Positions 24,815 through 35,125 of a stretch of 64,000 bases of DNA are shown here, in pieces (position 1 is the first letter of the stretch; each line of letters begins with the position of its first letter). The notes beneath the pieces were generated by a model. The model was not told the DNA's origin. It searched no databases and saw only the letters and a program-made list of their open reading frames with translations. Position numbers and translations under genes: made by a program. The DNA is from Opeltia flavorubescens (lineage: Eukaryota; Ascomycota; Lecanoromycetes; Teloschistales; Teloschistaceae): contig KE546978.1 of NCBI GenBank assembly GCA_000442125.1, forward strand, positions 992,001 to 1,056,000, given 5' to 3'.

Positions 24815-26041
24815 ATGTCCACCCCACCAACCTCCACCATCCTCCTCCTCAACCTCCCCCCACAGCCAATCCTCTGCGGAATCGACCTCCTAACCTTCAC
24901 CACCTCTCCCACCTTCCACGGCATCAAAAACCTCCCCCAAGGTCGCCACTTCCTCTTCACCTCCCCGTCCCCCTCCCTCTCCCTCCGCGATGGATTCTGG
25001 TTCCAGATCCCCGACCCCTCAGCCTCCTCCCCTCCACAACCCCTCTACCGAAAATGGAGCTCCGAGCACGAAACTTTGATCCCTTGCTCCGAGGACGAAG
25101 CCCGAGAATATGTATCCGCAAAAGGAGGCTGGAATGAACTCTACGATAAAAATCTCATGCCATATCGACAAAGCGCCAGTGAAGATGACGGCGACAATAA
25201 AGAGGACGCGTGGGAGTATTTGACAGAACACGTTACACCGATATCACTCGATCATTTCTCACATAATTCTGAATGGGCGATTTCATCCGCGAGTAGTGGG
25301 GTTCAAGATCGAGATGATATACCAGGTCTCAGTACACGAGAAGTCGATTCCGCGATTGGAGAGGAAAAGGAGTTGGGCATGCTGGGGATAGATTTAAAGA
25401 GGACGTGGAGGGAAGGTGCGGTGGGTAGGGAAAGAACGGAGCAGGCTAGGGATAGGAGTTGGTATTTGGGTGATATCGTCACTCGAACCTCCGACTACAT
25501 GGGAAAAAGTGGGGATGAAAGGGAAGAGGGGCTTTGGACGAGTATCATACTAGGGCAGATGGAGATTTGCTTCCTTATGGTGCTTATGCTAGCGAATTAC
25601 TCGTGTTTGGAAGAATGGAAGCGGATATTGGCTGTTGTTTTGACGTGCGAGAAGGCTGTGTGGGAGAGACCGAGGTTCTTTGCAGGGTTTTTGAGGGCAT
25701 TGAAGAGACAACTAGAGAGGGGGGATGACGTGGAAGGAGGGCTGTTTGATATGAGTGACGATGGGGGTGGGTTTTTGAAGGTATTGTTAAGGGGCTTCAA
25801 GAGGACATTGGAGCAGCGGAAGGGGGCTGAGGGGCCAGGAGGCGATGATGATGTCAAAGAGGAGTTTGAAGAATTGGAGAAATGGGTAAGGGAGCAATAT
25901 AGATGGGAGTTAGGGGATGAGTTTGTGAGGAGGGGGATGCTGGAGCTGGAGGATGGGGAGATGGTGGAAATGGAAACAGGAGAGATGGAAGGGGAGGATG
26001 AGAGCGGAGAGTATGCCCCTGTGATTGTTGAATTGCCATAA
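24815..26041 (+). CDS. AAR2: Aar2-type U5 snRNP assembly factor
   Basis: A single exon of 408 residues. The N-terminal beta-rich domain has the family signature LLLNLPPQPILCGIDLLTF, then SPTFHGIKNLPQGRHFLF and SLSLRDGFWFQI. The C-terminal half is helical (LGQMEICFLMVLMLANYSCLEEWKRIL). Aar2 binds Prp8 in the cytoplasmic U5 precursor, occupies the Brr2 site and is exchanged in the nucleus during tri-snRNP maturation. A frame extension to a GTG at 24743 is not needed, and the ATG at 24815 places the signature near the start as in the family. The last 40 residues are acidic. The coding strand is strongly C-rich for the first 300 bases and G-rich over the last 600. Confidence 0.85.
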   Translation: MSTPPTSTILLLNLPPQPILCGIDLLTFTTSPTFHGIKNLPQGRHFLFTSPSPSLSLRDGFWFQIPDPSASSPPQPLYRKWSSEHETLIPCSEDEAREYVSAKGGWNELYDKNLMPYRQSASEDDGDNKEDAWEYLTEHVTPISLDHFSHNSEWAISSASSGVQDRDDIPGLSTREVDSAIGEEKELGMLGIDLKRTWREGAVGRERTEQARDRSWYLGDIVTRTSDYMGKSGDEREEGLWTSIILGQMEICFLMVLMLANYSCLEEWKRILAVVLTCEKAVWERPRFFAGFLRALKRQLERGDDVEGGLFDMSDDGGGFLKVLLRGFKRTLEQRKGAEGPGGDDDVKEEFEELEKWVREQYRWELGDEFVRRGMLELEDGEMVEMETGEMEGEDESGEYAPVIVELP

Positions 26042-26386
26042 ACATACAAATATCCTTGATCCAATAATGCTGAGCTATGTACGAGCGATAAGAGCACTGC
26101 AGAATCGGAGGCATGATTTTCGAAATGTCGATGAGGCGTAGCCAGACAAACAATGCGAGGATGCGGTCGACCCAAGAGCAAAACAAGAACCCCTGAGCCG
26201 TTGTGAGATCCCCCGGGGTCACCAGAGTCATTTCATCCATATAACCGAAGAATCTCCGAGCGCTAGACCACCTTTGAGTATTAATTCATCACTTTCTCCG
26301 AAAAAACGCCAAGAAATGGAGTAATTCCAACTCCGGAAAATTACTCCAATGCCCAACAGTTACTCCATCTAAAGCATCGAAGTCCA
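26042..26386. other. Spacer between AAR2 and CCNDBP1-like gene
   Basis: No gene. A repeated short word (TTACTCCAAT / GAGTAATTCCAA near 26318-26368) occurs just before the next ATG and may belong to its promoter. Confidence 0.35.
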
Positions 26387-27508
26387 ATGCCTCCATCGCC
26401 GTCATCTCCCACCCTCCTCTCCGCACCTCTTACAACACTCACCAGCCTCCTCCGAACCTTCCAATCCATCCTCTCCAATCCCTCTCACCAAACCACCATC
26501 CCCAACCCCCCAAACGCCCTCTCCCTCCTCCACGATGCATCATCTCTCCTCCACGCCCAAACGACAAAGCTCTCCCTCCTCCTCCTCAACAAACCCTTCA
26601 CCCCCTCCGCAATCGCCACAATCATAACCTCACTATCATCCTCATGCCTCCCAGGTCTAATGAGCGTATGGGAAATTATAAGCCACGGGAAGCGATATTC
26701 CGAATCTCTTCGCTCGGAAATACATCTCCAGCTCAAGGATGTGGTGTCCGCGCTTTCAGGGTTGGTGAATCATATTCCATGCGATGAGCTAGCGGTGAAG
26801 GGGCTTGAGGGGAAAAGGGAGGAGATTCTAGGCGCAACGGGACAGATATGGAAGACGTGCGATCGGATGAATAAGGTTGCGCAAATGGGGATTGTAGGTG
26901 TGACGCTCGAGAAGCTGGATGCGTATCATGCGCTTGTGAAAGATGCGGTGGAGGAATTGGAGGCTTGGGATCCGGATGAGGAGGATGGGGAGGATTTGTT
27001 TGGGAGTAGCAGTGATTCTGGGTCGAATAATGGGATGGGGAAGAAGGTCAATGGGCTTATCAATGGAAAGGCTCATGAGGAGCCAGGGGATTCGAAACTT
27101 CCTTCGCTAGAGGGATTGGAGATTGAGGATATACATTCCACGAAGGAGGGAGCCTTGAAGGTCTTGAAACTCATTCGTATGCTGTATCCCGCATTACGAA
27201 AACGGAGGGTCTCAACTTTCCCGCCGTTCGATAGGAGCTGTGGGCTTGATGCTCTGCCTCCAGAAGACAAGATCGAAGTGCTTAATCAGCTGTTACGGCA
27301 TCTTCAGGGTTTCTCCGACGATACGGATGAAGTGGCTGGAGCGCTGTACGGAGGTGATGTTAAGGAAGTGGAAAAGAAGCTTGAAATGTTGAAGAATAGG
27401 GCTGAGGGCTGTGTGGGTGAGGTCAAGCAGGGTTGGAGTGGAGAGGAGGATGAATTCAGTGCGTGGAGTGGGAAATGGGTTGCGAGACTGAAAGAGTCTG
27501 GCGTATAG
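26387..27508 (+). CDS. Cyclin-D1-binding protein 1 (GCIP)-like protein
   Basis: A single exon of 373 residues, almost entirely helical. The N-terminal 80 residues are Ser/Leu/Pro rich (LTTLTSLLRTFQSIL). The core contains LPGLMSVWEIISHGKRYSES, LQLKDVVSALSGLVNHI, TGQIWKTCDRMNKVAQMG and VTLEKLDAYHALVKDAVEEL, the pattern of the GCIP/CCNDBP1 family found in animals and ascomycetes. An acidic linker (DPDEEDGEDLFGSSSDSG) precedes a second helical domain ending with WSGKWVARLKESGV. Animal members bind cyclin D1 and bHLH factors; the fungal role is not established. It follows AAR2 by about 350 bp on the same strand. Confidence 0.7.
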   Translation: MPPSPSSPTLLSAPLTTLTSLLRTFQSILSNPSHQTTIPNPPNALSLLHDASSLLHAQTTKLSLLLLNKPFTPSAIATIITSLSSSCLPGLMSVWEIISHGKRYSESLRSEIHLQLKDVVSALSGLVNHIPCDELAVKGLEGKREEILGATGQIWKTCDRMNKVAQMGIVGVTLEKLDAYHALVKDAVEELEAWDPDEEDGEDLFGSSSDSGSNNGMGKKVNGLINGKAHEEPGDSKLPSLEGLEIEDIHSTKEGALKVLKLIRMLYPALRKRRVSTFPPFDRSCGLDALPPEDKIEVLNQLLRHLQGFSDDTDEVAGALYGGDVKEVEKKLEMLKNRAEGCVGEVKQGWSGEEDEFSAWSGKWVARLKESGV

Positions 27509-27675
27509 AAGGCGACGCTTTTCAATGCATCATGCGGAGTTGACTTATACCATGCATAGCGATAGGAACCATGATACCCCAGGGAAATGAATCAAAGTCG
27601 CATCAGTACAGGAATTGAAAGCTCATGATCTCATGTCCACATTGTACGCTAATTCATGCATTTCCAAACAGAGGC

Positions 27676-29658
27676 TCAAAAGGTCTCTTCATCCAAGACA
27701 GTCGCTGGTAATCGTCCTCTGAGCCACTCCATCAATCGCTCAGTGGTCCCATCCAAGATCTCCCGCCGTGGTGCTCGCATTGGATTACCACCCACCAAGA
27801 ACTTCTTCATACCCAATAAACTTAGCTCCGGTGGTAGATTCCTAATGTCGTTGCGTCTTAGATCTAGGACTTCCAGACCTCGGACGGAGTCCACGTCGAT
27901 CAATGAGATTCGATTGTCGTATGCTGTCAGCGATACTAAATTCGGATACCTTGAGCGTAAGATTGGGAGACTGTTGATCCGACATGCTGATATATCAAGC
28001 TCGCTCAAGTTAGGTGCTGTTAGGTTCGCCATAATATCGTCCATTTCAATCTGATTAATGGACAAATTCAACCTGACTAAGTTCGGCAGATCGAGACAAG
28101 GCAGCTGAGAGATCTTATTCGAGGATATATCCAGTCGACGTAGCATCTTACAGTTTGATAAGTCTGGAACTTTCGTGAGAGCGTTGCCATGCAGATCGAG
28201 GATTTCTAGGTTCGAGCTCTGCGCTAGAGTGAAAGAGCCCGGAAAACTGTTCTCCGCTAGGTAGAGCTCCCGCAGCGACGGAATGCTCGAGACTATATCT
28301 ATTAGGTCATTCATCGATTGATTCAGTCGATTCCTTGAAAGGTTGAGCACTGTCAGATCGTTGAGATAACGGAAGGTCGGGGGTAATGATTGTAGTCGAT
28401 TGTTCTGCAGATTAAGAGACTGCAGGCCACCAAATATGCTTTCGTGGGGCTCGTCTCGCCTTTCTGGCCCCTTAACCAGAGAATCCCACTCCAGATCCTC
28501 TATTTCATTACTTGAAGCATCAAGCCGAGTCAGGCCAACACACTCGTACCACGTAGCTCCGTCAATCAAAGCATCTGGATCGTACATCTTGAGAACCTCC
28601 GTTGGGAACTTCTTGAGGCTCATTGCAGAGATATTGAGCCTCCCGTCATTTCGAGCGCTGTTTATCCGTTTCTGAAGAATATTGATGTGTATGCCGTCCT
28701 CATCTCCAACACCTGGAAAATCAAAGGAATGATGAACAGGCTTGATCAGATCGTCGGCCTCGTACTTTGGAGCTGCACGTCTTGCTGCCTTGGCGTTTGC
28801 AATCGTCTCTCTCAACGCAGCAGATGATTTGGAGCTGGGCTTCGGACTTGCAGCGGCAGATGCGGGCTCTGTGGTTTTGAAGCCCTCGAGTCTCGCTGCT
28901 TCGTCTTTGGCATCCTTTCTCACGGAACTTTTGAATGAATCGTGCGGCTTTGAGTCCCTCACAGTATGCCGTGCATTCCGCAATGGACTCTCTTCGCCGA
29001 ATATAAGCGGCTTTTGTCTTGCTCGCATTGTCCCCGTACCGAATGCTACCTTACTTGGTGTGGGAGCATTCCTCTGACTTGGACGGAGCACAGCAGGTCT
29101 TTTTGATGGTGAAGTTGGTCTTGAAGTAGGTAGAGGAGGGTAAAACCCTGTGCTTGTGACTGGACGAGATCGACCCAGCGACGATGGAGGTCTTATGGCA
29201 GGACTATTGGTAGGAAAGAAGCCAGATTGCCGCCTCCTGGGCGATGGCGAAGGAGGAATTTGAGAGAGTGTTTCCATTGCTCTGTCGGACAGCGAAGGTC
29301 TCGGGGTTCGTGCAGCTATTGAAGGAACGTTGCTCATAGACTGCTCACTAGCTTTCTCCATATCCTTTTCGCCATTTTCTTCCACGGAAATGTCATTTGA
29401 TGCTGGTATCCTTGCCCTGGCTAAAACATTGTTCAGTGGAGGCTTCGTAATTCCGTTCACCCGCGACACAGGCTGTCGATTTGCTGTGGAAACACCAGCT
29501 CTTGGCCTTGATTTCAAGACATTGATATCATTATGCTCTGGTACTCTCGGCCGTTCTCCAGCCGATTGCTCTGATTTTTGCACGGTTGTGGTAGAGCTTC
29601 GTACAGGTAATCTTGAAAGCCGTGGAATATTAGACGTTGGCCTTTTTTGACAGTCCAT
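27676..29658 (-). CDS. Leucine-rich-repeat protein, LRRC40-like
   Basis: A single exon of 660 residues. The first 310 residues are disordered and rich in Ser/Pro/Arg (RRQSGFFPTNSPAIRPPSS). From about 330 a conserved segment (INILQKRINSARNDGRLNIS) leads into about ten typical LRRs, for example LQSLNLQNNRLQSLPP, LTVLNLSRNRLNQ, LEILDLHGNALTKVP and LEVLDLRRNDIRNLPPEL. The C-terminal cap GGNPMRAPRREILDGTTERL resembles LRRC40-type and plant-like LRR proteins. LRRs form a curved protein-binding solenoid. The partner is unknown; a scaffold role is inferred. It is divergent from the gene at 30463. Confidence 0.8.
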   Translation of the reverse strand: MDCQKRPTSNIPRLSRLPVRSSTTTVQKSEQSAGERPRVPEHNDINVLKSRPRAGVSTANRQPVSRVNGITKPPLNNVLARARIPASNDISVEENGEKDMEKASEQSMSNVPSIAARTPRPSLSDRAMETLSQIPPSPSPRRRQSGFFPTNSPAIRPPSSLGRSRPVTSTGFYPPLPTSRPTSPSKRPAVLRPSQRNAPTPSKVAFGTGTMRARQKPLIFGEESPLRNARHTVRDSKPHDSFKSSVRKDAKDEAARLEGFKTTEPASAAASPKPSSKSSAALRETIANAKAARRAAPKYEADDLIKPVHHSFDFPGVGDEDGIHINILQKRINSARNDGRLNISAMSLKKFPTEVLKMYDPDALIDGATWYECVGLTRLDASSNEIEDLEWDSLVKGPERRDEPHESIFGGLQSLNLQNNRLQSLPPTFRYLNDLTVLNLSRNRLNQSMNDLIDIVSSIPSLRELYLAENSFPGSFTLAQSSNLEILDLHGNALTKVPDLSNCKMLRRLDISSNKISQLPCLDLPNLVRLNLSINQIEMDDIMANLTAPNLSELDISACRINSLPILRSRYPNLVSLTAYDNRISLIDVDSVRGLEVLDLRRNDIRNLPPELSLLGMKKFLVGGNPMRAPRREILDGTTERLMEWLRGRLPATVLDEETF

Positions 29659-30462
29659 TGATTCGATCAGGTATAACTAGACCTTGCTTCTAAGCAGAAA
29701 ATAATCATAGATATACGGTTCAAGTAAGACACTCTATCTTATCGGCCCTGGTTGCCATGTGCGACACGATCATTGTCAATATGGGATTTCACCTGCATGA
29801 CTATTCTACGGCTTATGGCTGATACACTTATTTTGCTTGATGACCCTTCTACTTATAAGGCTGCTGACTATCTACCTGTCATTAGTAGAGACGTATCGTC
29901 TAAGCTTTTGACTTTGAACCATACTTCTCTTTGCTTCGCTATGAAAATTCATTATATCTTTTACGAGCTCCAAAGTCACTATATCCTAGCAATATTCTAA
30001 TATGCTGCACACGCACTAATCGTAACTGATAGAGGGGGTTGTTAGAAGGTGTTGTAGTTTTAGTTGGATATTTGAGGCCGTCGTGGCCGTTTCATGTTGC
30101 CCGCGTCTAGCGCGTAAATATGGAGTCTGTCGCAATCAATCATGTGCCCACCCGTTCCCGCACCACGTCTCCCAGCCATCCCAACTATCTTTTGCTGCCC
30201 ACCATCCTGTTGAGCTTGAGGTGCTTTGATAGCTCATGTTGTTTTCCAGAATATGCAGATAATCTATTAAGACAGCAACACTTCAAGCTCCTCCCTGCGC
30301 TCTCCTTGCAGTGTCAGCCTGAGTCACCAATCTTATTCACGCCTTGCAGCCATTGAAGCGCATGCTCACAAGGCCATTCAATCAAAAAATTCCCTTAACT
30401 CGCCATTCTTCTTGAAAAGAACTACACCTTGAATCATCTCCTATCTATCTATCGCCGTCAAA
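29659..30462. other. Divergent promoter region, LRR gene and coiled-coil gene
   Basis: About 0.8 kb. Frames at 29752-30000 and 30120-30356 have no family likeness. The stretch 30420-30460 is pyrimidine-rich with CTATCTATCTATC at 30440-30452, likely the leader of the downstream gene. Confidence 0.4.
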
Positions 30463-31980
30463 ATGGCCGAAATCTCCGTTCCTCGAACTCCATCTCCAGC
30501 ACATGGTTTGCGACGTGGTAAATCTTCTCCATTGAGCGCTTCCACCGAGATGGAGGATACCCAGCCCATCGATTCTCAAATCCGCTCAACTCCTCCACCT
30601 GCTACCATCGATATGACCCCTCCCCCTTCTACCCAAATTCCAAATCCCATCAAGTTGGCCAAGATGAATGACAAGCATGAACCAACTCTCTTCTCTCCAC
30701 CTTCGAGTTTCAAATCTGGGCCCCCAATTAGTCAAGGACGATTGTTCGGCGAGGTCCCAAGCATGGACGCAGTTCAAAAGATGCCAGAAGATCAGCTCCG
30801 GACATTGGTGGCCGAATTGCTTCCTGCTCTAAGCGAAGCTCGTATGACTGCAGCACATACCAAGCTCCAACATAACCTCCTCAGCATTGAAACCAGTGAA
30901 GCAGCAAGACGAGCCGAAGTGGAACGTGAGATGACCCTTCGAGAAGTTCAAGTGCTTCAAGAATCTCCACGACGTCTTGGTCATTTGATGAGTCCTTCTT
31001 CGCCTCATGGTTCCGCCCAGCGTCATCTGGATCTTGCCCTGAAAAAATGTCGAGAATTGCAAGAAGCGAATGATAAATTTGAGCGAAGGATGCATGCAGC
31101 AAGGAAATTAATACGAGATCTAAGTGGGAAGAATGAAGACTTGATGGATATCAATAGTGCCCTTCGCCAGCGCATCAAGCAGAATCGAGACCATCTCAAT
31201 GCGATGAGATCATCCGGTGCCATATCGGTTCACGGTACACCTTCGACCGAATTTGCAACACCAATACATCGTACACCAAGAACACCAGCCACCGCTCGAA
31301 CCCCTCACTTGTTTAATAATCCACCTTCAAGCCAGGGTCCTTTCGATGCACTTCTTATCGCGGATCAATTTCTTAACAACGAAGCCAGCAGTGTTGCATC
31401 TACACCGACGCGAACCAAAGTTAGGAAAATCAATCAACCTCACCATATGCGTGGTGCCCATTCTTTGTCTTCACTGCCATCGACTCCAAACCGTTCGAGA
31501 CCGCTCACAGCGGACAATGCTTTGTTGACTCCGACTCCGCAGCGCACAGCCAAACCTCGCGCCAGTCTCTCTGTCCCCAGCAAGCATTTGTACAATCAGT
31601 CACCTCGTCGAGAAGATCGTGATAGCACTATCTCTGCGTCTGAGGATGAAGGTGAAAATCATGTCGAATATGTGCCTGCATCTCAAGCAAGTCAGCGTGC
31701 AACCGACATGCTTCGAAGATCTATGAATTCGGGTGATGGTAGTCCGAGATCTTCTCAGAAGCACACAGCATCACAAATAATGCCGCGCGAGTCAAGTCAA
31801 GGCAAACTTGTCGGTCATGTCAAGAAATTCCATGGAGATGGATTTGAAAAGGTGGACAAACGAGTTGGTAGTGGTAGCATTTATGAAGATATTGGTCGTG
31901 GTTCCAAAAAGGCAAAGATGGGAAACGGTAGAAGAGAGAGTGTTGGGTTGGGGATTGATCAATGGGAGACTGAGAAGTAG
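30463..31980 (+). CDS. Conserved coiled-coil phosphoprotein-like protein, unknown
   Basis: Not recognised. A single exon of 505 residues. Residues 1-100 are disordered with many SP/TP sites (VPRTPSPAHGLRRGKSS). A coiled coil runs from about 115 to 250 (ELLPALSEARMTAAHTKLQHN, ALKKCRELQEANDKFERRM, SGKNEDLMDINSALRQRIKQNR). The C-terminal half is again disordered with repeated TP/SP motifs (HRTPRTPATARTP, TPTPQRTAKPRASLS) and an acidic patch SASEDEGENHVEYVPASQ. This architecture suits a CDK-regulated scaffold, for example at spindle pole, septum or microtubule, but no signature fixes it. The open frame is long and intact and the start context CAAAATGG is good, so the gene is real. Confidence 0.7.
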   Translation: MAEISVPRTPSPAHGLRRGKSSPLSASTEMEDTQPIDSQIRSTPPPATIDMTPPPSTQIPNPIKLAKMNDKHEPTLFSPPSSFKSGPPISQGRLFGEVPSMDAVQKMPEDQLRTLVAELLPALSEARMTAAHTKLQHNLLSIETSEAARRAEVEREMTLREVQVLQESPRRLGHLMSPSSPHGSAQRHLDLALKKCRELQEANDKFERRMHAARKLIRDLSGKNEDLMDINSALRQRIKQNRDHLNAMRSSGAISVHGTPSTEFATPIHRTPRTPATARTPHLFNNPPSSQGPFDALLIADQFLNNEASSVASTPTRTKVRKINQPHHMRGAHSLSSLPSTPNRSRPLTADNALLTPTPQRTAKPRASLSVPSKHLYNQSPRREDRDSTISASEDEGENHVEYVPASQASQRATDMLRRSMNSGDGSPRSSQKHTASQIMPRESSQGKLVGHVKKFHGDGFEKVDKRVGSGSIYEDIGRGSKKAKMGNGRRESVGLGIDQWETEK

Positions 31981-32549
31981 GACGTGAAAGCTGTTGAAGT
32001 TCTAATTCTTTGACATGATTTACATGCTTCCCTTTTGCGGTTGTTAATGGTTAGGACTTATCATGAACGTGCAGGAGACATTCTTAGGGACTTTAGACGA
32101 AGATGGTCATGAAGGGAAGATGTTTTGAGGTTTCTTTCTGATAATGGTACATAGATGAATTAGTATAATTATTGAAGTACATTTTCACATATCTGCTTCT
32201 CCTAGATTAAACCGATCACTAAGTTGATCTGATGAAGGTTAGTCAATTGTCGTCTGCCTCGTAGGGTCGAGGGTTGAGCGGCTGTGCATGCGGAGTACAG
32301 CTCTTAAGTAACTAGTGTCAAAACAAGCCAATCATCGCAAATTGCGCCAAGTTTCACGTACGATTTTCCAGTATAGAGATCGTTCGAAGGATTCAGGCAG
32401 TGTAAATTAGTTTACTCGGTATGTAGGTCGCAATAGTTAAGTCTTCTTGGTTGGCATTCGTTCGAATTGAGACTCGACTCTTCCATTTCTTCTCATATCA
32501 AAGCTTCAAACCCATTACTCTGTGTTTTCTTCTTTTAATTCTCATAGTT
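31981..32549. other. Intergenic region
   Basis: 3' UTR of the coiled-coil gene and promoter of the surface-protein gene. The coding frame that follows is open upstream from a TTG at 32451, without an ATG. I see nothing else. Confidence 0.4.
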
Positions 32550-33543
32550 ATGACTCGTTCTTCTCGCCTGTTCGTTGCAGGTACATTTGCTTTATGTTTT
32601 CGGAATTCGTTTGCACAGAATTCGACTTCTTCCGATTGCTATAGTTACGAAGAGTTTGGACCTGATGGTTCTGTATACAACGCTTCTGGTTCATACCAAG
32701 TCCTTGGCTTCCAAGAGCCGAGAAATCGCACTACACCTTCAAATTGGACATACAATTATGCCATCAGGGCCGACAAAGATGGTGACTCATGGAGTGGTGT
32801 TTCGATTGAAACATCTGATGGTCGAGACATTGGATCTCCAGACCGGCCTTATGTAGGATGCATAAGCATCATTCTTGGTCTTCCTCAAAGCACCAACAAG
32901 AGGGGTCAAGACGATAATGGGGACTGCAAAGAGACGTTCGATGAAAGTTGCGTGTCCGCCTTTCTTAGCATGGTCAATACGGCTGCTGGGGAAAGATCCC
33001 GAAATGGCGATGATGCCCAGAGGATTTGTTCCAGTTTAGCGAGTACGACAATACCTGAGGAGTGTACAAAATTCGATGACAATGATAGGTGGGGAGGTAT
33101 ATCCTATCGTAAGTGGATACACTGCTCCAGTTCTACGCTTGGAATGACTAGCTTGTTGACAAAAATATCCAGCTGCGATTGGCAACGATACCTCTAGCAA
33201 TGGAACGCATTCAGATGAATGTAGAAAATCAGCTCAGGGGGCAAATAAAGGAAGTTTCGGTTGGGGAACGCGCGGGTCTGGTAATAATGATACTGGTTAC
33301 GACGAAGCTATTACTCGCGTTATTCCAATCCTCACAGCAGTCTGGCTGAAGGAAGGAGAGTACGAGAATGGTTCTACTCCGTGGGCTGATTCACGATTGA
33401 CGTGTATGACTGGAAGAGATATCAAAGCGGGAAGTAAGGAACCCAAAGGTGTTCCTAGTCTAGGGGTGAAGGCAGTCACGGGTGGATTTATCAAGGGTAC
33501 CATTTTGATGGCTGTCATAGCGATTGGCGGTATGATTTTGTGA
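32550..33543 (+). CDS. Secreted glycoprotein, probably GPI-anchored
   Basis: Two exons, 32550-33108 and 33173-33543 (intron 64 nt, GTAAGT..CCAG), give 309 residues. Residues 1-22 form a signal peptide ending NSFA before QNSTSSD. The mature chain has at least seven N-glycosylation sequons (NST, NAS, NRT, NWT, NDT, NGT, NGS) and several cysteines. The last 20 residues are hydrophobic (GTILMAVIAIGGMIL) and end the protein without a basic tail, as in GPI-anchor signals. No enzyme motif is seen. It is probably a cell-wall or plasma-membrane surface protein of the fungus-specific type. The ATG at 32550 was chosen because it yields the signal peptide. Confidence 0.65.
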
Positions 33544-33945
33544 TTTGGGTTTGGGGGAAGTTTGGAGGTTTCGCTGTTAGAATGCGACGTTGTATGATAC
33601 CCTGATCAAGACTGTAGCTATTGCGAACGAATTATTCGATGATTTGGACAGTGCGCCTCTAACCCCTTAAGAATGTTTTTATGTGGTACCTTTACACGAT
33701 ATGCTAGCTTGTTGAAGCTCAAGCAAATGCTCAAAATCCGTTGTGGATAATCTTCTTTCCTCGAGGTAATTTGTGTCGTATTCGTATATGAAGCTATCAA
33801 CAGACAGCAGGCATCCAACCACGACAGCTCTACATAATTCTGCAATAAAATGACCATACCTCCTACCTGAGTCTAACCCTCACAAAACCCAGAAAAAGCT
33901 ACCACCCACTGCCTTCCTGGTCTCCATAACCTCACCAGGCCTCCA
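33544..33945. other. Intergenic region
   Basis: 3' flank of the surface-protein gene and promoter of YIP1. The minus frame at 33618-33857 has no likeness. Confidence 0.4.
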
Positions 33946-35002
33946 ATGGCCCAATACTACCCCCAATCCTCCCAACCCTACAACCCGCAACAAAACCTCA
34001 ACTTCTACCAATCTTCATACCCCGCTCCCGTCTCCGGCCACAGCACCCCATCACAAGCTCAATATCCCTACAGCAATCAAAATAGCTATGGACAGCCTAG
34101 TAGCAATGCGTATGGCGCTTCAAGTAGCTTCGGAGGGTTCGGTGGAGCTGGTGCGCCGGGCGTGAGTGGGAGGATGGGTGAACAGGGAGGATTGAGAACG
34201 GGATGGTTGGCTGCATTTGGGACGGAGGGATATGAGGGGGAACCACCGCTGTTGGAGGAGCTGGGGGTGAATTTTGGGCATATTAAGGGGAAGGTGAGAT
34301 TACTTTCTTCATCATCATCACACCAGGAGAAAACATGGAATAGAGCGCAGGGCTATACGTGCACTTGCTCTCTCTCTCTCTTTTGGAAAAAATCAAGACG
34401 CTGATATACCTCCTTTCTACTTCCAGACCCTCACAGTCCTCAACCCCCTCGCCCCAATCTCCCAACACATAATGGACGACTCCGACCTCGCCGGCCCAAT
34501 CCTCTTCTTCCTCCTCTTCGGTACCTTCCTGCTCTTCAGCGGAAAAGTCCATTTCGGCTACATCTACGGCCTCGCCCTCGTCGGTTCCCTCTCCCTCCAC
34601 ACAATCTTCTCCCTCATGTCTCCTCCCCCGGACCACGAATCCCCAAACACATCTTCCCACCATCATCCGCCACAACATCACTCTGCAGATATAAGCCACC
34701 TCAACTCTACCCTTACGTTTCCAAGGAGCGCGAGTGTGCTGGGGTATTGTTTGCTACCGCTTGTGTTGACGAGTCTTGTGGGTGTGGTGGTGCCGATGGA
34801 TACGTTGGGGGGGTATGCGATTAGTACACTTGCGATATGTTGGTGTACGTATAGTAGCAGTGGGATGTTCTGTGCTGTGGGGAGGATGAGGAGTATGAGG
34901 GGATTGGTGGCGTATCCGTTGGGGTTGTTTTATACGGGGTTTGGCATTATGGGGATATTTTCGAGTAAGGGGATTGGAGCGTTGGCTAGGTCGGGGGTAT
35001 GA
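33946..35002 (+). CDS. YIP1: Yip1-family Golgi/ER membrane protein
   Basis: Two exons, 33946-34293 and 34427-35002, give 307 residues. The intron of 133 nt contains a CT repeat at 34368-34380. The N-terminal 80 residues are Gln/Tyr/Ser/Gly-rich. The conserved stretch EPPLLEELGVNFGHIKGKTL spliced to TVLNPLAPISQHIMDDSDLAGP is the Yip1 signature, followed by about five membrane helices (FFLLFGTFLLFSGKVHFGYI, SVLGYCLLPLVLTSLVGVV, LGLFYTGFGIMGIF). Yip1/YIPF5 binds Rab GTPases and Yif1 and is needed for COPII vesicle formation. A His/Pro insert in the loop after the second helix is unusual. Both exons begin C-rich and end G-rich. Confidence 0.9.
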
Positions 35003-35125
35003 AGTGGTATGCGATGTAGGAAGACACTGGGGGTTTGGAAGGAGCCAGATTCCGGTGCATGGAAAAGCCAGATGAGGAGGTCAAGAAAACCGTTGATCGA
35101 AATTGGTCTAGGAATGGATGAAACT

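Noticed and set aside
24706-25137. 143-codon Pro/Leu/His-rich ORF overlapping AAR2
   Set aside because: It is a frame-shifted reading of the C-rich start of AAR2.
25597-26240. Long minus-strand ORFs (194 and 128 codons) over the end of AAR2
   Set aside because: Ser/Pro-rich antisense shadows of the G-rich 3' part of AAR2.
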